Of a stretch of DNA of 64,000 bases, positions 1-8,106 are shown piece by piece. The position numbers and the translations under genes were made by a program. How positions within the stretch are numbered: the first letter of the stretch is position 1; the number at the start of each line of letters is the position of its first letter. A model generated the notes under the pieces. It worked only from the letters and a program-made list of their open reading frames with translations, had not been told where the DNA came from and did no database searches. Origin of the DNA: Streptomyces sp. BK340 (GTDB taxonomy: Bacteria; Actinomycetota; Actinomycetes; Streptomycetales; Streptomycetaceae); contig NZ_VISR01000005.1 in the NCBI RefSeq assembly GCF_007827595.1, forward strand, positions 124,001-188,000, written 5' to 3'.

Positions 1-977
1 AGAGGGCCACTGGTGCAGTTGGCCAGCACCACCGCCGCCACGTCGTCCTCCACGCTGATGGTGAGGTTCGCGAGGAAGCCGGGGAGCGAGCCGGAGTGGC
101 CGACCAGGAGCCTGCCGTCACGCCGCTGTACCTGCATACCGAGGCCGTAGGCAGCCCCGTCCACCACATCCGCGGCCTCGGCCGGCGCCGCGGGCGTCCG
201 CATCTCGCGCACCGACTCCGCGCTCAGCACCCGGTCGTCTCCCCCGGCCAGAAAGACGGCGAACCGCGCGAGGTCACCGGTGGTGGACCACAGCTGGCCG
301 GCGGGGGCCATCCGGCCGAGATCCTCCAGCGGTTCGGGCAGCAGTGCGTCGGCCCAGGGGTGCACCGCCCAGCCGCCCGCATGCGGTGCCTGCGGCTGGG
401 CGGTGGTGCGGTGGAGGCCGAGGGGTTCGAGCACCTCGCTGCGCAGCACCTCCTCCCATGGGGCGCCCCGAAGCTCCTCCACCAGTGCGCCGAGCAGGGT
501 GTAGCCAGGATTGGAGTAGTGGTGGCGCCGGCCGACGGGGTGCAGGAGCGGCTGCTCGCCGAGGACGTCGCTCAACTCGGGGCGCAGTGAGCCCGGGGTC
601 CGCTCCCACCAGGGCGCGGGCGACTCGGCGGCCAAACCGGCGGTGTGTGCGAGCAGTTCGGCGATCGTCGCCTCACCGGCTCCGGTGCCCGGCAGATACT
701 TCTCCAGGGGATCACCGAGATCGAGGACGCCCTCGTCACGCAGCCGCAGCACGAGTACGGCGGTGAATGTCTTGGTGATCGACCCGATCCGGTACTGCAC
801 GTTCTCGTCCGGCCCGTGGCCGTCCACCGAGGTACGCGACCCGTGCCAGACGGCCCGCCCGTCCCGCACGACAGCGGCGACCAGCGAGGGCGCCCGTCCT
901 TCGGCCTGCGCGACAGCGATCCGGTGCAGCAACGCCCGCCGGGTACCGGGGAGCAGCTCTTCTTGCGATGTCGTCAT
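1..977 (-). CDS. Serine hydrolase of the class C beta-lactamase / D-Ala-D-Ala carboxypeptidase family (3' end missing)
   Basis: The frame is open from an ATG at 975-977 to the window edge, so the C-terminus is missing. The translation carries the family's three active-site signatures: SITK near residue 66 (nucleophile Ser and Lys), YSN near residue 154 and HSG near residue 292. These define the beta-lactamase-like serine hydrolases (esterases, DD-peptidases, class C beta-lactamases). No signal peptide precedes the domain, which argues for a cytoplasmic esterase-type member over a secreted resistance enzyme. The substrate cannot be deduced. The frame is clear although the gene is cut, because all motifs fall in it at the expected spacing. 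Confidence 0.8.
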   Translation of the reverse strand, partial: MTTSQEELLPGTRRALLHRIAVAQAEGRAPSLVAAVVRDGRAVWHGSRTSVDGHGPDENVQYRIGSITKTFTAVLVLRLRDEGVLDLGDPLEKYLPGTGAGEATIAELLAHTAGLAAESPAPWWERTPGSLRPELSDVLGEQPLLHPVGRRHHYSNPGYTLLGALVEELRGAPWEEVLRSEVLEPLGLHRTTAQPQAPHAGGWAVHPWADALLPEPLEDLGRMAPAGQLWSTTGDLARFAVFLAGGDDRVLSAESVREMRTPAAPAEAADVVDGAAYGLGMQVQRRDGRLLVGHSGSLPGFLANLTISVEDDVAAVVLANCTSGP

Positions 978-1061
978 GGGCCCAGTCCATCCGCTGGGGC
1001 GCCATGCGTCGAATCCATTTCCCCGGCAGGAGTGCGTCAGCAAGAGCTGCAACCGGCCGGG

Positions 1062-2537
1062 TCAGGTCTGGGCCATGTCCACGAAGCGGGAGTAGTGACC
1101 CTGGAAGGCCACGGTGATCGTCGCCGTGGGGCCGTTACGGTGCTTGCCCACGATGATGTCCGCCTCGCCCGCTCGCGGTGACTCCTTCTCGTACGCGTCC
1201 TCGCGGTGGAGCAGGATGACCATGTCGGCGTCCTGCTCGATGGAGCCGGACTCACGCAGGTCGGACACCATCGGCTTCTTGTCCGTGCGCTGCTCGGGAC
1301 CACGGTTGAGCTGCGAGAGCGCGATCACCGGGACCTCCAGCTCCTTGGCCAGCAGCTTGAGGTTACGGGACATGTCCGAGACCTCCTGCTGACGGCTCTC
1401 GGAGCGCTTGGAACCACCGGCCTGCATCAGCTGCAGATAGTCGATGATCACGAGCTTGATGTCGTTGCGCTGCTTCAGCCGGCGGCACTTCGCGCGGATC
1501 TCCATCATCGACAGGTTCGGGGAGTCGTCGATGTAGAGCGGCGCGGAGGAGACCTCGGGCATCCGGCGCGCCAGGCGGGTCCAGTCCTCGTCCGTCATGG
1601 TGCCCGAGCGCATGTGGTGCAGGGCCACGCGCGCCTCGGCCGACAGCAGACGCATCGCGATCTCGTTGCGCCCCATTTCGAGGGAGAAGATGACGCTGGC
1701 CAGGTTGTGTTTGATCGACGCCGCGCGGGCGAAGTCCAGCGCGAGTGTGGACTTACCCATGGCGGGACGGGCCGCAATGACGATCATCTGGCCCGGGTGC
1801 AGGCCGTTGGTCAGCGAGTCCAGGTCCGTGAAGCCCGTGGGCACACCGGTCATCTCGCCGCTGCGCGAGCCGATCGCCTCGATCTCGTCGAGGGCGCCCT
1901 CCATGATGTCGCCGAGCGGCAGATAGTCCTCGCTGGTGCGCTGCTCGGTGACCGCGTAGATCTCGGCCTGGGCGCGGTTGACGATCTCGTCGACGTCGTC
2001 GTCGGCCGCGTATCCCATCTGCGTGATGCGGGTGCCCGCCTCGACCAGGCGGCGCAGGACCGCTCGCTCGTGGACGATCTCCGCGTAGTACTCGGCGTTC
2101 GCCGCCGTCGGCACCGTCTGGACGAGGGTGTGCAGGTACGACGCGCCGCCGACCTTGTTGATCTCGCCGCGCTTGGTGAGTTCGGCGGCGATGGTGATGG
2201 GGTCGGCCGGCTCACCCTTCGCGTAGACGTCGAGGATCGCCTGGTAGATCGTCTCGTGCGCGGGCTTGTAGAAGTCGTGGCCCTTGAGGACCTCGACGAC
2301 GTCGGCGATGGCGTCCTTGGACAGCAGCATGCCGCCGAGCACAGACTGCTCGGCGTCCAGGTCCTGCGGCGGCACCCGCTCGAAGGAGGAGCCGCCTTCC
2401 CAGTCGCCGTTCTCCCGGCCCCGGTCGTGCTGCTCGTCACGGCCCCGGCCGCCGTCGCTTCGGCGACGGGAGGCGGGCAGACGATCGCTGGGTCCGCTGT
2501 CGGCCCACGGATCGTCCAAGGGCTCGGAAATGCTCAC
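1062..2537 (-). CDS. dnaB: Replicative DNA helicase DnaB
   Basis: DnaB is the hexameric helicase that unwinds the fork. The protein is about 491 residues: a disordered charged N-terminus, the DnaB N-terminal helical domain (about 45-150), then the RecA-like ATPase with Walker A ARPAMGKST near residue 255 and the Walker B-region IIDYLQLM. The conserved SGSIEQDADMV segment follows. No intein interrupts the ATPase. I chose the GTG at 2535-2537 because GGAGG sits just upstream. The frame stays open 23 codons further, but that stretch contains the promoter element at 2584-2606. Downstream of oriC genes in many actinobacteria, dnaB lies beside rplI and rpsR, as it does here. Confidence 0.96.
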   Translation of the reverse strand: MSISEPLDDPWADSGPSDRLPASRRRSDGGRGRDEQHDRGRENGDWEGGSSFERVPPQDLDAEQSVLGGMLLSKDAIADVVEVLKGHDFYKPAHETIYQAILDVYAKGEPADPITIAAELTKRGEINKVGGASYLHTLVQTVPTAANAEYYAEIVHERAVLRRLVEAGTRITQMGYAADDDVDEIVNRAQAEIYAVTEQRTSEDYLPLGDIMEGALDEIEAIGSRSGEMTGVPTGFTDLDSLTNGLHPGQMIVIAARPAMGKSTLALDFARAASIKHNLASVIFSLEMGRNEIAMRLLSAEARVALHHMRSGTMTDEDWTRLARRMPEVSSAPLYIDDSPNLSMMEIRAKCRRLKQRNDIKLVIIDYLQLMQAGGSKRSESRQQEVSDMSRNLKLLAKELEVPVIALSQLNRGPEQRTDKKPMVSDLRESGSIEQDADMVILLHREDAYEKESPRAGEADIIVGKHRNGPTATITVAFQGHYSRFVDMAQT

Positions 2538-2583
2538 CGAGCCACCTCCTCCCGTCCGCACGGCGGACCTCGCCGTGCCCTCT

Positions 2584-2606
2584 GTTGTACGGCACGACAC
2601 TGACAA
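2584..2606 (-). promoter_or_regulatory. Putative RecA-independent (PafBC-type) DNA-damage promoter of dnaB
   Basis: Read on the minus strand the segment is TTGTCAGTG, 8 bp, then TACAAC. The actinobacterial RecA-independent damage promoter consensus is TTGTCRGTG-N8-TANNNT, so only the last -10 base deviates. The predicted start is about 40 nt upstream of the dnaB GTG. The same motif, with a perfect -10, occurs upstream of rpsF-ssb. Confidence 0.6.
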
Positions 2607-2718
2607 TTGAGAGGCCCAACTCCGCTTCTGGCACGTCGGTTTTATGACGTTTCTTGAGCCGAGAGAAGGAGCGGGCGCCGGACAACGGTAGGCCTGTCGG
2701 CACCGTCAGCCAATCTGG

Positions 2719-2795
2719 TTATCCACAGGCCATGTGGACGACGGCCCGGATGCTGTGGAGAACCTGCCGAAACCTGTGCACGACGCGGTGGACAG
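2719..2795. promoter_or_regulatory. Cluster of DnaA-box-like sequences between dnaB and the MATE gene
   Basis: TTATCCACA at 2719-2727 is a strong DnaA box. Inverted boxes follow: TGTGGACGA at 2733-2741, TGTGGAGAA at 2754-2762 and GGTGGACAG at 2787-2795. Two more degenerate copies lie near 2851 and 2973. The rest of the 2607-2995 gap holds the dnaB and MATE promoters and no gene. The cluster is about 35 kb from oriC. Confidence 0.55.
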
Positions 2796-2958
2796 CCCTG
2801 TGAACAAGCCCTCGCTCCCATCGAGCACAACGCTTTGACCTGGTCGTTTACCGTCCACCGGCTGTGCAGAAGAAAAACTTCCCCAGTCGGACCAAGATCG
2901 CCTCGAACGGTGCGCTCATGTGCACGGTTCGAGATCGCGAGTAAGGGTCAGTAGGCAA

Positions 2959-2988
2959 TTGCATCTCTTACCTGTGGACGATTAGATT
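2959..2988 (+). promoter_or_regulatory. Putative sigma-70-type promoter giving a leaderless MATE transcript
   Basis: TTGCAT (2959-2964) and TAGATT (2983-2988) are separated by 18 bp. The predicted start at about 2995-2996 coincides with the ATG of the MATE gene. No Shine-Dalgarno sequence precedes that ATG, which fits a leaderless message, common in streptomycetes. Confidence 0.5.
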
Positions 2989-2995
2989 AGTGCTC

Positions 2996-4333
2996 ATGAC
3001 ACAGGCTCCGACGATCCCCCAGGCCACCCGCCGCCGGCACGACCGAGAGATCATCGCGCTGGCCGTCCCGGCCTTCGGCGCACTCGTCGCGGAGCCTCTG
3101 TTCGTCATGGCCGACAGCGCCATCGTCGGCCACCTCGGGACCGCTCAGCTCGCCGGTCTGGGCGTGGCCTCGGCCCTCCTCACCACCGCTGTGAGCGTCT
3201 TCGTCTTCCTCGCCTACGCCACCACGGCCGCAGTGGCCCGGCGCGTCGGTTCCGGCGATCTCCAGGCAGCCATCCGTCAGGGCATGGACGGCATATGGCT
3301 CGCCCTGCTCCTCGGAGTCGCGGTCATCACCCTCGTACTCCCGCTCGCCCCGGACATCGTGGACCTCTTCGGTGCCTCCGCCACCGCCGCCCCCTACGCC
3401 ACGACGTATCTGCGCATCTCCGCACTCGGCATCCCGGCCATGCTGATCCTCCTCGCCGCCACCGGCGTGCTGCGCGGCCTGCAGGACACCAGAACCCCGC
3501 TGTACGTCGCTGTCGCAGGCTTCGTCGCCAACGCCGCACTCAACGCGGGCCTCGTCTACGGCGCCGGACTCGGTATCGCCGGATCCGCCTGGGGCACCGT
3601 CATCGCGCAATGCGGCATGGCAGCCGTCTATCTGGTCGTGGTCGTGCGCGGGGCCCGCAAGCACGGGGCCTCCCTGCGCCCGGATGCCGCCGGCATCCGG
3701 GCCTCGGCTCAGGCCGGAGTCCCTCTGCTCGTCCGCACGCTGTCGTTGCGGGCGATTCTCATGATCGCCACGGCTGTCGCCGCACGTCTCGGTGACGCCG
3801 ACATCGCCGCTCACCAGATCATCCTGTCCCTGTGGAGCCTGCTGGCCTTCGCCCTCGACGCGATCGCGATCGCCGGGCAGGCCATCATCGGCCGCTACCT
3901 CGGCGCGAACGACGCCCACGGCACCCGCGAGGCCTGCCGCCGCATGGTCCAGTGGGGCATAGCCGCCGGTGTCGTGCTGGGCCTCCTCGTGGTGGCCGCC
4001 CGGCCGCTGTTCCTCCCGCTGTTCACCAGCGACTCCGTGGTCAAGGACGCGGCACTTCCGGCACTGCTGATGGTGGCCCTCTCCCAGCCCGTCTGCGGAA
4101 TCGTCTTCGTGCTGGACGGTGTCCTGATGGGCGCCGGGGACGGGCCGTATCTGGCCTGGGCCATGGTGGCGACCTTGGTGGTGTTCGCCCCGGTGGCGTT
4201 GCTCGTCCTCACGCTGGGCGGAGGCCTCACCGCACTCTGGGCGGCCATGACGCTCATGATGACGGTCAGGATGCTGACCCTCTGGCTCCGCGCCCGTTCC
4301 GGCCGCTGGATCGTGACGGGTGCGACGCGCTGA
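2996..4333 (+). CDS. MATE-family (DinF-like) multidrug efflux transporter
   Basis: This is a 445-residue membrane protein with about 12 hydrophobic segments arranged as two six-helix halves, the MATE fold. MATE proteins export cationic or lipophilic compounds in exchange for Na+ or H+. Near the N-terminus it has EPLFVMADSAIVGHLG, the family's conserved first-helix region, as in the DinF branch. A GTG at 2990 is two codons upstream in frame. I prefer the ATG at 2996 because the promoter geometry places the transcript start there. A parS site follows the stop within 3 bp. The substrate is unknown. Confidence 0.88.
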   Translation: MTQAPTIPQATRRRHDREIIALAVPAFGALVAEPLFVMADSAIVGHLGTAQLAGLGVASALLTTAVSVFVFLAYATTAAVARRVGSGDLQAAIRQGMDGIWLALLLGVAVITLVLPLAPDIVDLFGASATAAPYATTYLRISALGIPAMLILLAATGVLRGLQDTRTPLYVAVAGFVANAALNAGLVYGAGLGIAGSAWGTVIAQCGMAAVYLVVVVRGARKHGASLRPDAAGIRASAQAGVPLLVRTLSLRAILMIATAVAARLGDADIAAHQIILSLWSLLAFALDAIAIAGQAIIGRYLGANDAHGTREACRRMVQWGIAAGVVLGLLVVAARPLFLPLFTSDSVVKDAALPALLMVALSQPVCGIVFVLDGVLMGAGDGPYLAWAMVATLVVFAPVALLVLTLGGGLTALWAAMTLMMTVRMLTLWLRARSGRWIVTGATR

Positions 4334-4335
4334 CA

Positions 4336-4349
4336 GTTTCACGTGAAAC
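4336..4349. promoter_or_regulatory. parS centromere site
   Basis: Perfect 14-bp palindrome GTTTCACGTGAAAC, the ParB binding site of Streptomyces. It lies in the short convergent gap between the MATE gene and rplI. Confidence 0.93.
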
Positions 4350-4390
4350 ATGCAGCGCCCGGCGCACAGCCACACCGAGACCGAATGCGA

Positions 4391-4422
4391 AGAGGGGCCG
4401 CCTCGTAGGAGGCGGCCCCTCT
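4391..4422. terminator. Bidirectional terminator between the MATE gene and rplI
   Basis: A perfect 14-bp GC-rich stem (4391-4404 with 4409-4422) closes a GTAG loop between two convergent genes. The rplI stop is 25 bp away, so it probably ends the rpsF-ssb-rpsR-rplI operon. Confidence 0.8.
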
Positions 4423-4446
4423 CAGCTGCTCAAGACGAGCGCAGCG

Positions 4447-4893
4447 TCACGCCGCGACGACCTCGATGTTGACCTTGGCGGCAACCTCGGGGTGCAGACG
4501 CACGGACGTCTCGTGGGCGCCCAGGGTCTTGATCGGGGCGGACAGCTCGATGCGACGCTTGTCGACCTCGGGGCCACCGGAAGCCTTGATCGCGGAAGCG
4601 ATGTCGGCCGGGGTGACGGAACCGAAGAGACGGCCGGCGTCGCCGGAGCGGACGGCCAGGCGGACCTTGACGCCCTCGAGCTGGGCCTTCACAGCGTTGG
4701 CCTGCTCGATGGTCTGGATCTCGTGGATCTTGCGGGCGCGGCGGATCTGCTCGACGTCCTTCTCGCCACCCTTGGTCCAGCGGATAGCGAACTTCCGCGG
4801 GATGAGGTAGTTGCGAGCGTAACCGTCCTTGACGTCAACGACGTCGCCGGCGGCACCGAGGCCGGACACCTCGTGGGTGAGGATGATCTTCAT
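4447..4893 (-). CDS. rplI: 50S ribosomal protein L9
   Basis: The protein has 148 residues, the normal L9 length. It starts [25 protein letters not shown], cited here only to its first turn: the N-terminal rRNA-binding domain with the Gly-rich loop [13 protein letters not shown] long connecting helix and the C-terminal domain follow. L9 binds 23S rRNA near the L1 stalk and helps keep reading frame. It is the last gene of the minus-strand rpsF-ssb-rpsR-rplI operon, 18 bp after rpsR, and is followed by a strong hairpin. Confidence 0.97.
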   Translation of the reverse strand: MKIILTHEVSGLGAAGDVVDVKDGYARNYLIPRKFAIRWTKGGEKDVEQIRRARKIHEIQTIEQANAVKAQLEGVKVRLAVRSGDAGRLFGSVTPADIASAIKASGGPEVDKRRIELSAPIKTLGAHETSVRLHPEVAAKVNIEVVAA

Positions 4894-4911
4894 TAGTCGG
4901 TCACCCTTCCC

Positions 4912-5148
4912 TTAGCGCGCGGTGGACGTGTAGGGCAGCAGCGCCATCTCACGGCTGTTCTTGACGGCCGTGGCGACGTCACGCTGGTGCTGCGTGCAGT
5001 TGCCGGTCACGCGGCGGGCACGGATCTTGCCGCGGTCGGAAATGAACTTCCGCAGCATGTTCGTGTCCTTGTAGTCCACGTACGTGACCTTGTCCTTGCA
5101 GAAAGCGCAGACCTTCTTCTTAGGCTTGCGCACAGGCGGCTTCGCCAT
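4912..5148 (-). CDS. rpsR: 30S ribosomal protein S18, cysteine-containing (zinc-ligand) form
   Basis: S18 (78 residues) binds the 30S platform beside S6. This copy has CAFCKDK near residue 15 and a further CTQHQ pair, so it is the C+ form expected to hold zinc. Streptomycetes commonly carry a second, cysteine-free paralogue under Zur control elsewhere. The gene lies between ssb and rplI in the conserved actinobacterial order. The ATG at 5146-5148 is followed by the basic [12 protein letters not shown] tail typical of the group. Confidence 0.96.
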   Translation of the reverse strand: MAKPPVRKPKKKVCAFCKDKVTYVDYKDTNMLRKFISDRGKIRARRVTGNCTQHQRDVATAVKNSREMALLPYTSTAR

Positions 5149-5188
5149 GATGTTTCTCCTGTGTGATCAAGAAGTGGGGATTCGAGCC

Positions 5189-5776
5189 CTAGAAGGGGGG
5201 CTCGTCCGAGTAGCCGCCACCGCCGCCGGAGCCTCCGCCCCAGCTGCCGCCGCCCTGGTTGTTGCCACCGGCGGGAGCGCCGGTCGCCCACGGGTCCTCG
5301 GCAGGAGCGCCGCCGCCCTGCTGACCGCCGCCGCCGGGGCCTCCGCCCCAGCCGCCGCCCTGCTGGCCGCCACCGCCGCCGTAACCACCCTGGCCACCGC
5401 GACCGCCGCCGGCGGCGGTCTTGGTGACCTTGGCCGTGGCGTTGCGCAGGCTGGCGCCGACTTCCTCGACGTCCAGCTCGTAGACCGTGCGCTTGACGCC
5501 CTCGCGGTCCTCGTAGGACCGCTGCTTCAGCCGGCCCTGCACGATGACGCGCATGCCTCGCTGGAGCGACTCGGCGACGTTCTCCGCCGCCTGACGCCAG
5601 ACCGAGCAGGTCAGGAACAGGCTCTCGCCGTCCTTCCACTCGTTCGTCTGACGGTCGAAGGTGCGGGGAGTGGACGCGACGCGGAACTTCGCGACCGCCG
5701 CACCGGACGGGGTGAAGCGCAGCTCGGGGTCATCGACAAGATTGCCGACGACCGTGATGACGGTCTCGCCTGCCAT
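5189..5776 (-). CDS. ssb: Single-stranded DNA-binding protein SSB
   Basis: SSB coats single-stranded DNA in replication, repair and recombination. The 195-residue protein has an OB fold over about residues 1-115 (start [13 protein letters not shown]), then a long glycine/glutamine-rich linker of GGG and QQGG repeats. It ends in the acidic tip SDEPPF, the docking peptide for partner proteins. It is cotranscribed with rpsF (75 bp upstream) and rpsR. The operon promoter carries the DNA-damage motif at 6213-6235, which makes sense for this gene in particular. Confidence 0.97.
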   Translation of the reverse strand: MAGETVITVVGNLVDDPELRFTPSGAAVAKFRVASTPRTFDRQTNEWKDGESLFLTCSVWRQAAENVAESLQRGMRVIVQGRLKQRSYEDREGVKRTVYELDVEEVGASLRNATAKVTKTAAGGGRGGQGGYGGGGGQQGGGWGGGPGGGGQQGGGAPAEDPWATGAPAGGNNQGGGSWGGGSGGGGGYSDEPPF

Positions 5777-5851
5777 GGGGGAACCTCTCGGCGGGTTTGC
5801 TGCTGGCTGCTTGGTGCTACTCGAATCCCGAGATCAGCTGAGCGGGAAAGC

Positions 5852-6142
5852 TCAGTGAGTCTCGGGGCGGAGGACCTTGGTCCGGAGGACCGACTCGTTC
5901 AGGTTCATCTGGCGGTCGAGCTCCTTCACGACCGCAGGCTCGGCCTGCAGGTCGATGACCGAGTAGATGCCCTCGGGCTTCTTCTTGATCTCGTACGAGA
6001 GACGACGACGGCCCCAGGTGTCGACCTTCTCCACCTTGCCGTTGCCCTCACGGACGACGGAGAGGAAGTTCTCGATCAGGGGGGCGACAGCGCGCTCCTC
6101 CAGATCGGGGTCGAGGATGACCATCACCTCGTAGTGACGCAT
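5852..6142 (-). CDS. rpsF: 30S ribosomal protein S6
   Basis: S6 (96 residues) forms a dimer with S18 on the 30S platform. It starts [17 protein letters not shown], the family's N-terminal strand, and contains [17 protein letters not shown], the conserved basic hairpin. The ATG at 6140-6142 is preceded by AAAGGAGGTG at ideal spacing. An in-frame 46-codon upstream extension exists but would cover the promoter, so I rejected it. It is the first gene of the rpsF-ssb-rpsR-rplI operon. Confidence 0.97.
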   Translation of the reverse strand: MRHYEVMVILDPDLEERAVAPLIENFLSVVREGNGKVEKVDTWGRRRLSYEIKKKPEGIYSVIDLQAEPAVVKELDRQMNLNESVLRTKVLRPETH

Positions 6143-6212
6143 GTGGAACCCACCTCCTTTGGACTCAGCGGCCACGGTCGTTCCGTGGCAGGAGGGTTGT
6201 GATGCGTACGCA

Positions 6213-6235
6213 ACGGTATCGGCCACCACTGACAA
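6213..6235 (-). promoter_or_regulatory. PafBC-type DNA-damage promoter of rpsF-ssb-rpsR-rplI
   Basis: Read on the minus strand the segment is TTGTCAGTG, exactly 8 bp, then TACCGT. This matches the actinobacterial RecA-independent damage promoter TTGTCRGTG-N8-TANNNT with no deviation. The predicted transcript start is about 65 nt upstream of rpsF. Confidence 0.75.
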
Positions 6236-6407
6236 TCGGGGGCTCCTCGGCGGGATCCCCGCAGCGGCCTGGGCAGACACCGGTGCAGACGGTACAGACT
6301 ACCCGCACACGTGCTTCCGGTTGAAATCCGGCGGCGGGGGCCCTTCAATCTGTACACATCGGGTGTGTATGGCGCTACAGTGCGCCGCGATCCGCAGGAG
6401 GTGCCTC

Positions 6408-6722
6408 ATGGCACAGCAGGCATTGCGACCCAACACCGCCGGATCCTTCTTCGCCACCGACGGCAAGCCCCATCCGCTCCAGGACGCCCTGATGGTGGCG
6501 ACGCTGGTCCTGGGCCTGATCGCCTTCATCACGTCCTTCTTCGGCGGCCTTCACCTGCTCGCGTCCTGGACCGGCCTGGTGGGGATCATCACCGGCCTGT
6601 ACGGCCAGTGGATCTCGGAGACCACGCGCGAGCGGACCGGTCTGATCCTGGGTCTCGGTGCCTCGGGAGTCGGCTTCATGCTCGGTATGGCGAACGGCGG
6701 ACTGTTCGGCGGCCTCATCTGA
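6408..6722 (+). CDS. Small conserved membrane protein, function unknown
   Basis: The 104-residue protein has three hydrophobic segments: LMVATLVLGLIAFITSFFGG, LLASWTGLVGIITGLYG and a Gly-rich C-terminal helix. It has no signal-peptide cleavage site and no catalytic motif. I chose the ATG at 6408 because GCAGGAGG lies 7 bp upstream. It stands alone between the divergent rpsF operon and the femX-like gene, in a position where other streptomycetes carry a similar small membrane protein. I do not recognise a function. Confidence 0.75.
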   Translation: MAQQALRPNTAGSFFATDGKPHPLQDALMVATLVLGLIAFITSFFGGLHLLASWTGLVGIITGLYGQWISETTRERTGLILGLGASGVGFMLGMANGGLFGGLI

Positions 6723-6901
6723 TCCGTCCGGCCGCCGGTCCGGCATCTTCCCCGACACCGTGAAAACGCCTCGGCAGCCAGAAGCCGGGGCGAAGGTGCC
6801 GTACGCCCCAGTCGGGGTGCTCGCAAGGCGCAGTAGGCTTCGGCGCGAGAGCCGGAGCCCCTGAACCCATGGGGACACACCAGCCCGAGGAGCGCCCCGA
6901 C

Positions 6902-8023
6902 ATGAGCCTGACCCTGAGGACCATCAGCCGCGAGCAGCATCTGGCATACATCCAGAGCCTGCCGTCGGCGAGCCACATGCAGGTCCCGGCCTGGGCCGAT
7001 GTGAAGGCGGAGTGGCGCTCGGAGCACCTCGGCTGGTTCGACGAGCGCACCAGCGAGATGGTCGGCGCCGGTCTGGTCCTCTACCGTCAGCTGCCCAAGA
7101 TCAAGCGCTACCTGGCCTACCTCCCCGAGGGCCCGGTCATCAACTGGTTCGCGCCGAACCTGGACGACTGGATCCAGCCGATGCTGGCGCACCTCAAGCA
7201 GCAGGGTGCCTTCTCCGTGAAGATGGGCCCGCCGGTGATCATCCGCCGCTGGAACGCGGAAACCATCAAGCGGGGCATCCAGAGCCCGGACGTGAAGCGT
7301 CTGCGCGACATGGAGGCCGACCTCATCGAGCCGCGTGCCTTCGAGGTGGCCGACAAGCTGCGCCGCATGGGCTGGCAGCAGGGGGAGGACGGCGGAGCCG
7401 GCTTCGGCGACGTGCAGCCCCGCTACGTCTTCCAGGTGCCGCTGGCCAACCGTTCCCTGGAAGAGGTCCACAAGAACTTCAACCAGCTGTGGCGCCGCAA
7501 CATCAAGAAGGCCGAGAAGGCCGGCGTCGAGGTCGTCCAGGGCGGCTACCAGGACCTCGCCGAGTGGCAGCGGCTGTATGAGATCACGGCCGTGCGCGAC
7601 CACTTCCGGCCCCGCCCGCTGTCGTACTTCCAGCGCATGTGGACGGCCCTCAACACCGAGGACCCCAACCGGATGCGGCTGTACTTCGCCCGCCACAACG
7701 GCGTGAACCTGTCCGCCGCGACCATGCTGATCGTCGGCGGTCACGTCTGGTACTCCTACGGCGCCTCCGACAACATCGGCCGCGAGGTCCGCCCCTCGAA
7801 CGCCATGCAGTGGCGGATGCTGCGCGACGCCTACGCGCTCGGCGCCACCGTCTACGACCTGCGCGGCATCTCCGACTCGCTGGACGAGACGGATCACCTG
7901 TTCGGCCTGATCCAGTTCAAGGTCGGCACGGGCGGGCAGGCCGCCGAGTACCTGGGCGAATGGGACTTCCCGCTGAACAAGCTGCTCCACAAGGCGCTCG
8001 ACATCTACATGTCGCGCCGCTGA
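6902..8023 (+). CDS. femX: FemX/FemAB-type peptidoglycan bridge aminoacyltransferase
   Basis: The 373-residue protein is of the FemABX family: two GNAT-like halves that transfer an amino acid from aminoacyl-tRNA to the side chain of the lipid II stem peptide. In Streptomyces the FemX enzyme adds the first glycine to LL-diaminopimelate. Recognisable parts are the N-terminal SHMQVPAWADVKAEW, the central FNQLWRRNIKKAEKAGVEV and the C-terminal YDLRGISDSLDETDHLFGL with FKVGTGG. The ATG at 6902 follows GAGGAG. A second ATG at 6869 gives an 11-residue extension and is less likely. The adjacent gene encodes a racemase-fold protein, suggesting a shared role in wall precursor supply. Confidence 0.87.
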   Translation: MSLTLRTISREQHLAYIQSLPSASHMQVPAWADVKAEWRSEHLGWFDERTSEMVGAGLVLYRQLPKIKRYLAYLPEGPVINWFAPNLDDWIQPMLAHLKQQGAFSVKMGPPVIIRRWNAETIKRGIQSPDVKRLRDMEADLIEPRAFEVADKLRRMGWQQGEDGGAGFGDVQPRYVFQVPLANRSLEEVHKNFNQLWRRNIKKAEKAGVEVVQGGYQDLAEWQRLYEITAVRDHFRPRPLSYFQRMWTALNTEDPNRMRLYFARHNGVNLSAATMLIVGGHVWYSYGASDNIGREVRPSNAMQWRMLRDAYALGATVYDLRGISDSLDETDHLFGLIQFKVGTGGQAAEYLGEWDFPLNKLLHKALDIYMSRR

Positions 8024-8106
8024 GCAGCCGGCGTTTGATTCCATAGGCTTCACAGCCTTCGCACCTCTGATTCACCGCAGCCACCAGAAAGGTTCCAGGT
8101 CCGGCC

